Source of the DNA: Nipponacmea schrenckii | Lineage: Eukaryota > Mollusca > Gastropoda > Lottiidae | Length of the DNA: 64,000 nt | Assembly (NCBI GenBank): GCA_030562195.1 | Contig: CM060203.1 | Span: 9,004,208-9,068,207, forward strand | Direction of reading: 5' to 3' | Shown: piece after piece, positions 38,728 through 51,893 of the stretch | How positions within the stretch are numbered: position 1 is the first letter of the stretch | How the letters are laid out: every line of letters starts with the position of its first letter | Translations under genes and position numbers: made by a program | Notes under the pieces: generated by a model | Database searches by the model: none | Told to the model about the DNA's origin: nothing | Seen by the model: only the letters and a program-made list of their open reading frames with translations

Positions 38728-39566
38728 TTAAGTCAAGCAGTGTTTATTAAATCTTGTCTTGAATCAAATATTTATATTAATACGACCAGAGCAAATTTAT
38801 TCAGTTTGCATATAATCTAAGGATTATACAGGTCAATTTTCTCACGAAACCACTGGCGGTCAGTGAATTGCACATTCGCACTTTCTAAACAACTTTTCAT
38901 TCCCTAAAATGGCTGAAAAAAACTGTTAATCAGGGGAGAAAGACAAGGAATGAATAGACTAAATTATCTCGGATTTGATAACTTTTTATATATCTATAAT
39001 ATATAAAGACAAAGACATAATGCACAAAATGGTTTATTACTGATAATTTAAGCTGATTGTGCAAGTGGTGAGCAAAGTATACAAACTCGGAGTTTCTTAC
39101 CACTACTTTTATTATACATATCAGTCGACCGGCAAAAATATCAAATGTTGTTTTTCGACATTTTTTCAAAGTGGAAACAATTTAAATAAACGTTTATGAA
39201 ACGAACTTTCTATTTTTTATGGGGGAATCATTCGGGGAACTCATAGATGAATATAATAGACTCTCCTGTCCACACGTACCGGTGATTTTCATAATAAGAG
39301 AATGTATATCATCGTCATTTGTATACCAAATGTATACCGATATCGTTCATAATATGTTGGTTTAACGTTTTACCCAGTTCGTAGAGTAAACATTTCAATT
39401 TTCCGTTTGCTTGAGTAGTTGTTAGATTTGAATTCAATCAGGCTAAAATAATATGACTAGTATTAAGCATCTTCATTTGGGAACAATAAGATCAGATTAA
39501 CAGCAGGCCTACAACAAAAAGTCCAGGTCTTCATCAACAAATGTCTAAGATAAATTTGGTGGCCCA

Positions 39567-39791
39567 TTAAGATTACAAACGAGCACCTATTGGAGCGAAC
39601 AGACCAAGAACCAGCAAGGTTAAACCAAAGAGGCACTTGACTGGAATCCCCAAGGGCATAGAAGACAAGGACGACCTTTACACAGCTGGAAAAAAACAAG
39701 ACTGAAAGAGCTAGAAGGGATTGGCAAGACCTGGAGTGAAGCAAAAAGAACAGCCCAAAGCAGAGTGAGATGGAGAACGAAGAGGACTAAC
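39567..39791 (+). mobile_element. 3' end of a decayed LINE open reading frame
   Basis: In shifting plus-strand frames the sequence reads KITNEHLLERTDQEPA, then KTRTTFTQLEK, then GKTWSEAKRTAQSRVRWR before a stop at about 39790. This succession is typical of the C-terminal tail of one group of animal LINE polymerases. Several stops and frame changes show it is dead. It lies between the proton-channel and MAGUK genes. Confidence 0.75.
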
Positions 39792-42700
39792 TAACTAATT
39801 GGTAACAAATTGGTCGATGAATGCTATAATATTATATTTGTCTTTTTATCACGATTGTGTATAGAAATATGCCATCTGATGAAGCCAAGAACAGTAGCAG
39901 AATTGTAAATTTATCTTAAATAAGACATTTTAGAGATCTAAGAGTTTTGAGGGGGGGGGGGCAATTCCAATTGAAATAATTGAGTTATCAATATTGTAGA
40001 CCGTTTCTTACATAGGTGACACAACTTTTGAACCTATCAATAAACATCATACTTTATACTGGTGCCTGTAATTGTACGAGAAAATTATAGCTCTTAAAAT
40101 TTAATACCTGGTCAATGGACATCTAGTCTGAACAAACGATCAGACGAAAGAGATTATGTATCTTGACAGATTTTTTGCGAGTCAATCTCTGTGTAATTTA
40201 TCTCATTATTTACTTTCAAATTATTACCTTTGGCACCTACCATTAAAAGACGATAATTTCATAAAACCTAGGTGGGATAAATTTTTTACTTTATGTCACT
40301 TTATATCATTAATACCATATTCATTTGCACTTGAATTAAACAGAATAGGAAATGTAGTAGAACCTTGTCTTATCCCAGTTTTAAAATTAATTTATTTCAG
40401 ACGAAATCAGGTTTATTTACACGCGACCACAAAAGCCACATACCATACCCTGCATTGTCATACTCCCCAAATTGACATAGGCCATAGAACCAAATACATT
40501 TGAAGGGAAAAGATGTAGGTCTCAAGATACGATTTGATTTATTCCAATATCTACAGAAAGCCCTATTACACCACTGTTCGGTATTTCAAAATAATATTAA
40601 TATAAATAAAATATTATTCTACTGATTTTTCTATTACATTATTTTGCGGTCCTTCTGTATGTCGGATTACACAGAGTGCACACTGTACATAAGAAGCCTA
40701 TTTTAGAAATATTGCTGATAATTTGAACCTTATACAACTATGAATATCTTGAAAGAAACTTAGTGGTTCGTGACGATAGACAATTTAAAACATATTTTGT
40801 CTATATACATGCATTATATATATGTCACCGATACTTAATTAAATATTTAATAGGGAACTGTATTAATAACGCGAGAACTGATTGATGTAAAATTCCAACT
40901 TTTACTTGCTCAAAATATACACAACAGTATATGTATAAAATTCTTAATCATTATTGATTTAAATTCGTTAAAGAATATAAAGGAAGGTACAATTCATTCA
41001 CACATTGGCTTACTTTGAATTCGTATATAAATAAATATCTAATCAATCTGCTTACCTTTGAGTAGCTCGCAAGTCAACGACCTATCTGAAACTTTGTTCA
41101 CAATTGTAAAACTTGGCCTACTTAGAAAAAAAGAGCAAAATTCCTGATTTGATCACAACGTCATTTAATTGATTAAAAGATTCCAAAGAAATGAACACAA
41201 TGAAAAAAGATTTGTTACGAGTCACTGATGTAAGGCTGAACACACCCCCGATCTAAACGTAAAACAATAACCCAGTATATAAAAATGCCTACGGACACAC
41301 TGTGACGCCATTTTTTCTATATAAATAGGACTTAAATTTGTTGTTTAATAAATACATAATACAGCATCAAAATTTTAAAGCTGAATTCCTGTAAGATCCA
41401 ATATTATCCTACCAAAATACAATTGTATGCGATATATAAAGATATTTGTAATACATCTAGGTATTTAGTATTTGGAGATGGCTTCCAGTTGTGTACGAAA
41501 TGACATATAACAAGATGACTAACACACCCTTCTTATTAAAGACTGTCGTCTGTGTGTTCGCCTACTTTTCGTGCCTTAAATAAACACCATATTTGAATAG
41601 TTTCACGTTTATAAGCCAAAATGGAAAGTGATGATGATCTGCAGTAATGTTTTCATTTAAACAATAGCTGAAAGCACTCCTATGAATTTATTCAACAAAT
41701 TAAACAAACTTATAGTTAAATTTTATATCAAACAAAAAACTTTTAAAAACAGCATATAACATGTAAACCACTAGCTATAGACATTTTTTCTATATTTGTC
41801 TCTATATATCTAGCTATAATTTCACCAAGACCTTATAAGGAGAAAATATATATATATTATCATTTATACTACTGAATATTGCAAATTGATTACAAGTAAT
41901 TAAGAGTCTGTATATGTAAACAATTTCAACAAAACAATCCATTCGAACTGAAGATGGCCAAGAAAACTTACACTATAGTTTATTGGCTGACTGTATTCTC
42001 TATTTTAAATACTGTAAAGTCAGTTTGGGTCCACAGTCAACACAATATTTTGTTCGAGCACGTATTTGTGTTGGAGATTCTTAAACATTATGAAGCCGTA
42101 TGACAACATAACTTGTTACTAGTAGTCGGCCGACAGGCATTCTTTAGAAACTTTTTCTTAGAGGAAAAATACCTTTCGTTTGAAATGACACCATGAAGTT
42201 AACCCTTGACATAATAAGCATTTCCAAAAACAATGAATTAGGCGTTTTAAGATGCGTTATATCAAAAGAATATACGTTGAGGCAAAATTGTTCATGTATT
42301 AAATGGAATATCAATTTGTTGACATTTACTGCATGGCCGAATTCTTCATATAAAAGAAAGTGGCATTACATAGATATTTTTCACTGATCGCAAGGTCCAT
42401 ATTGTACGTGGAAGGACTAATGTCCATGTTTCACAAATTTTACGCAAAATTAAATAAATTTATAAGCTGACCGACTTTTATAGATTTGTAGTTTTCCTCT
42501 TCACGCTTCTAAACTTATTAATATGCTAATGAAGTCAATCCTAAATTATACTTTATTGACTGCAGGTAATAGGTATAATAGTGATTTTAAAATTCCTCAT
42601 GGATAACCTAATATTTAATCCTTTTTGGAATATTATTGTGATATCTTTCGATATAACCTTATTGAATTAGGTTATAGATCCTTAATATCGTAAAGATACG

Positions 42701-45700
42701 TATAGAAATCTGATGGTCTATATATATATATAATATATAAATATTAAGACATAAATATACAATATGTAGTATTCATCTTTGGTCAGTGAGTTTAACCCTT
42801 CTGTTGTATGTCAAAACCAATAATAGCTAATTCGGATTAAAACCTTATAAGCTTCTGATGTGCGTTGGAACGTCACTTATTGGCATTTCGTAGCTGATCA
42901 TGAATCTTCCCTGAAATCAGGATTGGATACGGGGTGGAACGAGACTTTCTGATATTCTATTTATGGCAATACTCATTTGTGGCACTAGCATGTGATTTGT
43001 TCATGATTCGATTTGCCACTTTCGGGTGTTACTATCTGATATGGTCTTCACTTCCGACCACAGATCGTTTACGTCCGGATCTAATATTTTTAGATTGAGT
43101 TCACGATTGGTTTTCGATAACACGATCGGATTCTCTCAAATGGAAGGATCTGGTCAAAAACCGAAACGATCCGTAACGATAGGAAAAAACTCTGTTACAC
43201 TAGTATACGATTGAGATGGCGATGTTTTAACAACCATGATATAGGGTGATCATATTCTTAGATGGATCCAGGTCACAACGATTTGAAATCAAGATTATAT
43301 TTTGATCCCTCATTACGATGGAAAACAATCTTATATGATTATCCCGATCGACAAAATTAATGATCGTGGACAAATCAAAATGCGGTCTGTTCTCTGGCAA
43401 TTAGATCTGAAAAAGGGAGATGTGTAAGGGGAATTGGAAATGTAGGCTGTATACGATTTGCTTAGTGAATATATTTGTTTTTAAGGATTGCTAACCACTA
43501 GCAAAACATGTATTTTTGAGAATATCCATTTTTTTGTGGATAAAACACAACTTATCTTACAAATATCACAAGATTATCAAAAACATGTTGTATAAGTTGC
43601 CTAATTTCAACACATCCAAGGTCACGACCTTTTCTGATTTTCTGAACCTTTGTAATGCAATAAAATTAATTTATTCAATATCCTAGAGAAAAAGAATTTC
43701 AATTTAATGAGAGTAATAAACCTAAAGGCCAATGAATCGCTTTAATAGACCATCATGACATTGTATTTCAGAATGTTGAATTATTTCAAAGATTTGGAAT
43801 GCAGCTTGTGGTCGTTTATTACTTATGAGACTTATATCCTCCATTAACAGGTCCTTTTCTGTTAGATTGAATCTGATCAAGATTCTTTAGAGTATGATTT
43901 ATTCAACCTTTTAACCACAAACAAAATGCATTTTATGTCATGATCTAATACCATGTATGATAAAATGTATGTATTACCGAAAAAATGATTTAGCTGCAAG
44001 GCATTCACATGAAACATACATGAGAAACTTTTGCAATATTGTATTACCGGTTTTTTAGGTATGTCTACCCTCGAAACAAAAAAGATTAAAAATATGATAA
44101 GCTTGAATATGAAAGAAATCAAGATTTGAAAAGTTTCACTTTTTGTAAATTTAAATTTATGAAGAGTTTCCTGGGAATCAAGGTGACTATGTCCAAATTC
44201 ACGAGAGTTCGGAATGATATTTTCAAAGAGGAAATACAACTAATTACAATCACTCTATTATTATACTCACTGAACTACATTCCCTCTCTGAATAAATCTA
44301 ACAAATTTGAGAAATGTTCTATATACATTAGACCTTGAAAAATACAGTTTGATCAACGGTGTTGTCCATAAGCATTTGTGCCACATTATGAGAAGATAAG
44401 AATAACTTCTGTAAGCGACCGGTCAGACGGTGGCGGCATCCGAGAGGGTACAGGGAAGGCATTTGTCCCTCTTAGATAAAGTTTTGTACCCTCACTTTAA
44501 TTTTAACAAATTTGAAAAAATGATTTTCCTATGTTTCAGAAACTCCATGAGAGGCTTGAGGGAAGGTCACCTCCATTGACCTGCGGCATTTTTAATTCCT
44601 GTGAAACTAGTAAAATGTCGTGCAAAAACAAACAATAAATTTAGGTAATTTTTTTTCAAAATCTATAATAAATTTACTATATATGATATGATTAATGTTA
44701 ACAAAGTATAATATTATAATGATATGGAATGGTTATTGTAAAATTAACATAATTCATTATTCTATTCAATACACCAATTATACAGAGAACATTTACAATT
44801 ATAATATTACTATCATCATATTACATGATTTCATTAAGAGGGCCTCACATAACATATAAACAAGGTGTCCTTTTGTCACAACCGTAAATATACAATGCTA
44901 TTGCAAAAAAAGTCTACCATCTTATTTCTTCAAACAAGTTGTAACATTTCAAATAAAGACCGTCTTCATTAGCCCATAAGGTGCAGAAGAGTAGGACGTA
45001 AAACTCCATTAATTTCATTTTCAAATAAAGAATTTTGGCCAGGAGTATGTCAACAACCATATTTTAAAACAGGATGAAGAATTTATTTCCAAAAGCTTCT
45101 AGCAACAAAACTTAGCCTCAAAATCTTACGTTTGCTCAAAGTTTATTCATGTAGAATGGAATATTTAAAATCATACTTAAACAATATAAGTTGGCACAAA
45201 CATGAATTTTTTTTTTCTTTTTTGTCATGTCTAGGTCAGTAAGGCCATATGGTTAATTTCTGTAAGGTATGAATTTAAAAAAGACCTGTTATCTCTAAGA
45301 TCATTTCTTTCATGTTAATGCCCAGATCTTATCTATAAAAAAGTCCTCAGGTTCAATATTTTTCATAGAAAATCAAAATATGTAGAGTGAATATTGTATA
45401 ATGTAACCTTAAACCTAAGACACAAGTCTTCTATTGAATTTAATGTATATAGGCTAGTTTCAAATATAAAATTACACAAAAAATTATATTTTAATACTAA
45501 AATAACGGTATTCTGTTAGTAGATATATTTGTACAGGATGGATTCATTAACAGGCACAGACTTGCTTTATAAACTAATGAAATTATTAGAAATGAAAATA
45601 ATACAATTTTAAGTCACTCTTAACTTTGGCCAGATGGTTTTTGAAACAGCAATAGGTTGTAATCAATATGATTGGAATTGAAGGTAGAAAAAAGAAATGC

Positions 45701-46184
45701 GTATATATTTAAATAAAGGCAAGCAAAACAATAAACATTAAATAGAAAATTAACAATTGGAATCCATTAAAGAAATACAGAAGTAATTGAAAGTATTGCG
45801 TATGTTTTACACAAAAATAAAATTCTAATAAAAATAAACTATAAAATATCATTCAACATCATTTCAATTCAAACTAATTGGAATGTTACTCTAAATATAT
45901 CAAAAACATTCATTGGATAATTCCACTTGATTGCAATTAATAGCAAAAATATCAATAAAACTGACAAAAAATGTTCAGAATTTAAATTAGCACCAAATTA
46001 TGTTGAAATTTTTTTATACAAATTTTATTAAGCCAATTTTGTATTCACAACCTTTGATGATGACCATAAGTGTCATAATAGATACCTCTAATAAATGGCT
46101 TCAATGTTTAAAGTCAAAGCAGGATAGAACAAAATAACTATATTTTACAAAAAGAGTTAAGAATCCTTTCTACCAACTTATCCT
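39792..46184. other. Intergenic stretch, no gene supported
   Basis: About 6.4 kb of AT-rich sequence, with an AT microsatellite near 42720-42760 and a poly-G run at 39950-39961. A GC-richer patch at 42850-43400 has GATCGGATT-like words recurring in both orientations and may be an old transposon. Open frames present are short, lack splice sites in phase and resemble nothing I know. Confidence 0.4.
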
Positions 46185-46350
46185 TTAGGAAACCTCTTGC
46201 CCTTGATTGTTTCTGGAGAATACATACCCATTTACAACTGGGTTGGCTGGACTTTCAAGAGGATGACTTATTCAAGTTCTTTAGATATTTCAAAGCCAAT
46301 CAAGATTAGAACCTACACAACCATCATTATGTAAAGAACAAATGCTTTAT
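46185..46350 (-). mobile_element. tRNA-derived SINE, copy 3
   Basis: On the minus strand it has a B-box-like TAGGTTCTAATCTTG, then the shared core ACCCAGTTGTAAATGGGTAT, then CAAGAGGTTTCC in the tail. Its structure and order match the copy at 16235-16440. It lies about 0.9 kb downstream of the MAGUK stop codon. Confidence 0.6.
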
Positions 46351-47228
46351 TCTACTGTGCTGTAGAAGCTCACAAAATAGTGTATACTTTCACAGCTCAG
46401 GTAGTCTTTTGTCACTGGTATCCTTAAAATACCAAAATATAAGCTGTAGTAATATAAAATTAGACTAATCACTTCCTTTAAGAGGTAACGAGGTAAGGTG
46501 AAAATAAATATTAAGCTGTTTGTATACTAATAGACTATAGTAATGATATCGTAAACTTGAAAAAAAAAGAAATTTAGGGAGAAAATCCTCCTTATGAAGA
46601 TGTGATCAACTAAATTCTACAATGATTACATGAAGATATTCTCCATTTAGATACACACCTCAGTCTCTAATCTATCAGCTTAAATGATCAGTTGATCAGA
46701 AATTTATTAACATGTCAAAAATCATACACAAAGTAATTCATTTGCCAACAATTTTTCTTTATCAACTATGTGCATGTCTATTCTAAATTTAACCTACATT
46801 GTAAAGTACACTTTTGATAGCTGACTTTGATTTTGAGGTGAAATATGACAATAAAATATAATTCAAAATAAGCTTTCCAAAGCAAAATTTACAATCAGGG
46901 TGAAATTGGAAAATTCTGGTACAAATTTGATCTCATTTAACCATTTTATGCATATCTTTATAAATTGAATTTTCTCTTTTAAGAAATATTATTTATTTTG
47001 CTAAGGTACAAAACTAAATAAAAAAAACTTTTGAATCATTGAATGCATAGAACAAATTATTGCAAAAAAGTTTGAAAATCAGATTTCAAAATAAATTGCA
47101 ATCTATCACTTGTAGATTGATAACATTTCTTGCAATGTTACAGAAAGATTTGGGTTGGACAATGAAAACAACAAATTTTTCCATTTTTATCATTACCAGT
47201 ACTAAAAATATGTATCATTTGTAATAAT

Positions 47229-50200
47229 TTAGTAGACCCAGTTAACTGGAACCCATTGCTGTTCAGATGATAATGAATTCAAAGCTTTCCTCAGTGACCT
47301 ATATGTGGCTTCAAATGAATCATTCACCAATATGAGGTCAAAATAAGCTTTATATGTCTGTTCTATCTGAGCACTTTCTTTAACAGTTCGGATAAAATCT
47401 TCCTCCTATAGAAACAATAAAACAATGGATAAGTTTAATTTCAATCAATTAATTGACTTGAATTTTATCTTTTGTTGAAGGCAATATTTTTCATTCTATT
47501 TGAACAACAAAATGCCTACATTTAAGGCTTCAGCATCATAGACAAAAGGGTACAATTTACCCCCATGACAGGATTCAGCCCTTAATTAAGTCATATCTGA
47601 TTTATCAGTAAAGGAACAAAATTAGAGTGCAACTGAGTATAGCAACAAATGTTTCAATGTATAATTTTTTAAAAATTTCAGTTTTACATCCTGATTTTCA
47701 AAAAAGGAACTTACTGTTTTAACTTCAACCATATTGGGTCCTCCACCTCGATTCTAAAAAAGTGAAAAATAATACTTTTTATCCTAAAGAAATATCATAT
47801 TTAATGATTTCATACCTAAAATATTTACATGAATATTCAATGATGTCATTTAAGACGACGTTTGAGATCATATCTACAAGCCACACATTGTCTTCAATAA
47901 AATCATCATTAAATGATGAAAATCTTCAACAGAAGCAAATCTTTGAAATGCTGAATAAAATTTTTCTTGCAATGATTCTAATTGCATTTAATGTTTCTCC
48001 TGGAACAAGTTGATAATATAGAAAATAGGTGTCATTATTATTACCGTACATTAATTAATAATATATTGGCATATTGTATTATTATATAATAATAAACAAT
48101 AATAATATATTGGCATATTGTTTTATTATAATATCAAACATTAATAATATATTGGCATACTGTATTATCATAATATTAAACATTAATAATATATTGGCAT
48201 ATTGGATTATTAATAATATATTGGCATATTGTATTATTATATTATAATAAACAATAATAATATATTGGCATACTGTATCATTATAATATTAAGCATTACT
48301 AATATATTGGCATATTGGATTATTAATAATATATTGGCATATTGTATTATTATATTATAATAAACAATAATAATATTTTGGCATACTGTATCATTATAAT
48401 ATTAAGCATTACTAATATATTGGCATATTGGATTATTAATAATATATTGGCATATTGTATTATTATATTATAATAAACAATAATAATATATTGGCATACT
48501 GTATCATTATAATATTAAGCATTACTAATATATTGGCATATTGTATTATCATAATATTAAACATTAATAATATACAGTATTGGTATACTGTATAATAATA
48601 AACATTAAAGGGATAATAGGCGTTAGAACGAACATAAAATTTTAAGTTCACTCAAATTTGGACACTAACAGTATATACCCATCAGTGGACTTACCTATAC
48701 ATCAAAATCCCTCTAAAAACCGATAAATCCCCAAAATAAAGTAGTTAATCATAAAACGCTTCAGCCATCCATCAAGCGTTTTTTTAAATCGTGTAAATAT
48801 AAAGGGAAGTAACTCTTACATGTGAGTTGAATTCCACAATGATGTTTTAGCGTTGATTTACCAGACGCTTTTATTCTCAAACTGAATGGAATCGTCGATG
48901 GCTCACTTTTTTTTAAAATTCCGAATATATTTTTATTGTGGCTTTCTAAAATTTGGTAAAGTGTGTGATGCATACTTATTTAACTAATAGTCAATATGAA
49001 ACACAAATATAAGCCGTAGGACGAGTGTATTCTAACGCCTATTATCCCTTTAATAATATATTGGCATATTGGATTATTAATAATATATTGGCATATTGTA
49101 TGTTTATATAATAATAAACAATAATAATATATTGGCATATTGTATTATTATAATATTAAACATTAATAATATATTGGCATACTGTATTATCATAATAATA
49201 AACATTAATAATATATTGGCATATTGGATTATTAATAATATATTGGCATATTGTATTATTATATTATAATAAACAATAATAATATATTGGCATAATGTAT
49301 TATCATAATAATAAACTATAATAATATATTGGTATATTGTATTTTTATAATATCAAGCATTAATAATATTATAGCATATTGTATTCTGCACTATAATATG
49401 AAAACAACTTGAACTTACTCTGCCTCTACCAGTAGTACTTAATCTTCTACCTTCTTCATACATGACTTTTAATGCCTCTACACTAGGTGCTGCTACAAAC
49501 ACTATATAAGGCATAAACTCTGGTGTCTTTAATACTTTTAATGACTAAAATAAAATAAAAAATTAACATTATCAGAACCATATTGGAAATCAGCTTTAAA
49601 TATTACTAAGATAGCTTGCCAGGCAAGGTAATATACGCCCACTGGCAGCATTTATTTCAAATAAAAACTTTTCAGTAAGGTTACAATAAGTGGAATGAAT
49701 TATTCAACCTACCAACCTATTTTATTCTAGGGTCTCTAGTTTCATTAAAAACTGTCAAGAATTGTACCTAATAACAACTCATTAAATATTTTTCGGTATT
49801 TTTATGATTTGCAATAGGGTTCACCCTTAATAATATTTTGATATTTTTAATTCTTAATAAGGCTCATCCTTGGTTGATATTAAACAATTTCAGCTAGTTT
49901 TGTCAAAAAGGAATGTTTAGAGTGTTCACAAGCCAAAAGTTGAAAGCGTTTTTGAAAACAGGCGCAATAACTGACACTAAATATTTTTCGATTTATCTGA
50001 TTTTCAATAGGGTTTATCCTTGTGAGAAAACAAATACTAAAGCCAAGTTTCATCAAAATCCATTCAAAATTGTTCTTTCTAGAGTGTTTGCGAGTTAAAT
50101 TGAACGCGTTTTCAAAAACAAGGTCAATAACTTGTACTAAATATTGCATCCTTGGGAGACAACAAATACTCCAGCCAAGTTATATCAAAATCCATTAAAA

Positions 50201-51845
50201 TTTGTTCTTTCTAGAGTGTTTACAAGCTAAAATTGAACGCGTTTTCAAGAACAAGGGCTATAACTTACACTAAATATATTTCTTTTTATTTGATTTATAA
50301 TAGGGTTCATCCTTGGGTAAAAACAAATACTCAAGCCAAAGTTAATCAAAATCCATTAAGAATAGTTCTTTCTAGAGTGTTTACAAGCTAAAATTGAATG
50401 CGTTTTCAAGAACAAGGGCAGTAACTCATACTAAAAAATTTAACATCATTGAAAATTCGATGGTTTCAAAGGTACGTGGAAAATCCAAACACTGCCTGGG
50501 GCAAAATCTTAGAATTCTCCCTTGATAACAAAGAAATTTTCTATGGCTCATTTGGTAATGATTATTTTAAACACTTAGCCTCACAAACAAAATTAACATT
50601 TTGGAAAGAAGTTTTTTATTCTGTATATAATCTACAATCTAGGTTAAATGATGACTTAAAAGAAACTTATGACATTTTGAAACAACCAATTTGGCTTAAT
50701 TCGAACATCAAAGTAAACAATAAAACAGTTTTTTATGATGACTGGAACAAGAAAGGCATACGCTATGTTGCTGACTTAATAAAAAATGATCAGTTCATGT
50801 CTATTGATGATTTTTATAAATGTTATAGTTTCAAGCCAATATTTACCCTTTTCTACGGACTAAGAAATGCCATAATAACAAAGTGGCCTATTCTTAAGGA
50901 AGAATTTATTAATATTTCATATCCAATTTATCCAAACATCTGTAATTTATTATATAAAAATAGTAGTTCCAATAAAATATATTCCCATCTTCTTCCAGAA
51001 AGAGTTAAAGAAACAAAATCTGAAAAATCCTGAGAAATTGATATGAATTTGACTAATGTAGATTGGTATGATATTTATAAACAAACAACAAGCTTCACCA
51101 AAGATTCAATTCTCTTATGGTTCCAGATAAGGTTAAACAATAGAATCATAGCAACAAATAACTTTTTAATGAAAATCAAATTACGTAACTGTGATAAATG
51201 TAACTTTTGCAAATCTAATATTGAAACTATCATCCATCTGTACTACGAATGCACATTTTCTCAAGTATTCTGGGAAAATATTAAAGTCTGGCTTTCCAAA
51301 ATTTCCAACATTGAGATGAAAATTAACCCCAAAAACTGTATATTTGGAATCCAAAATTCAGAACCTGAAATAAATCTTATCTATTGTTTAGCTAAATATC
51401 ATATATATAAACAAAGACTTAGAAATAGTTTACCTAACTTTAATGTCTTTCGTGACGAATTGAAAAGATATGTCTCTCTGGAGAAGATTATATATGAAAC
51501 TAACATGGAACTTGATATCTTCAATAATAGATGGAATTTTTTAACATTTTGATTCTTTGATCAAGCCATATAGTTGAATGAGCCCAGTATAACTTTAAAT
51601 TGTAATATTTTCTTTAAATTTAAGTACAGACAGTTATAGTTTTGCATATATTTAATTCAATATAAGTATCATATATTATATATTTAGCTATGTTATGGTT
51701 GTTTGCAATTTGAAAAATCAGACATATGACGACATGACAGTTACAGCTTTGTATATATATTGATTAATTCAATATTATCACTATCTAGTGTATATTTGTA
51801 TGTCTGTATATGTATGTATATGTATGTTTGTAAATAAATTTTTTG

Positions 51846-51893
<48 letters not shown>

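Noticed and set aside
40156..40503. 115-codon plus-strand frame
   Set aside because: Composition is AT-driven, there are no phased splice sites around it and no recognisable motif.
43877..44338. Overlapping open frames on both strands in the intergenic stretch
   Set aside because: No family resemblance, no splice context, and both strands open because of low complexity.
51846..51889. Poly-A run as a processed-gene tail of a host gene
   Set aside because: The sequence ahead of it is the LINE zinc-knuckle reading frame and its 3' UTR, so the tail belongs to the retrotransposon.
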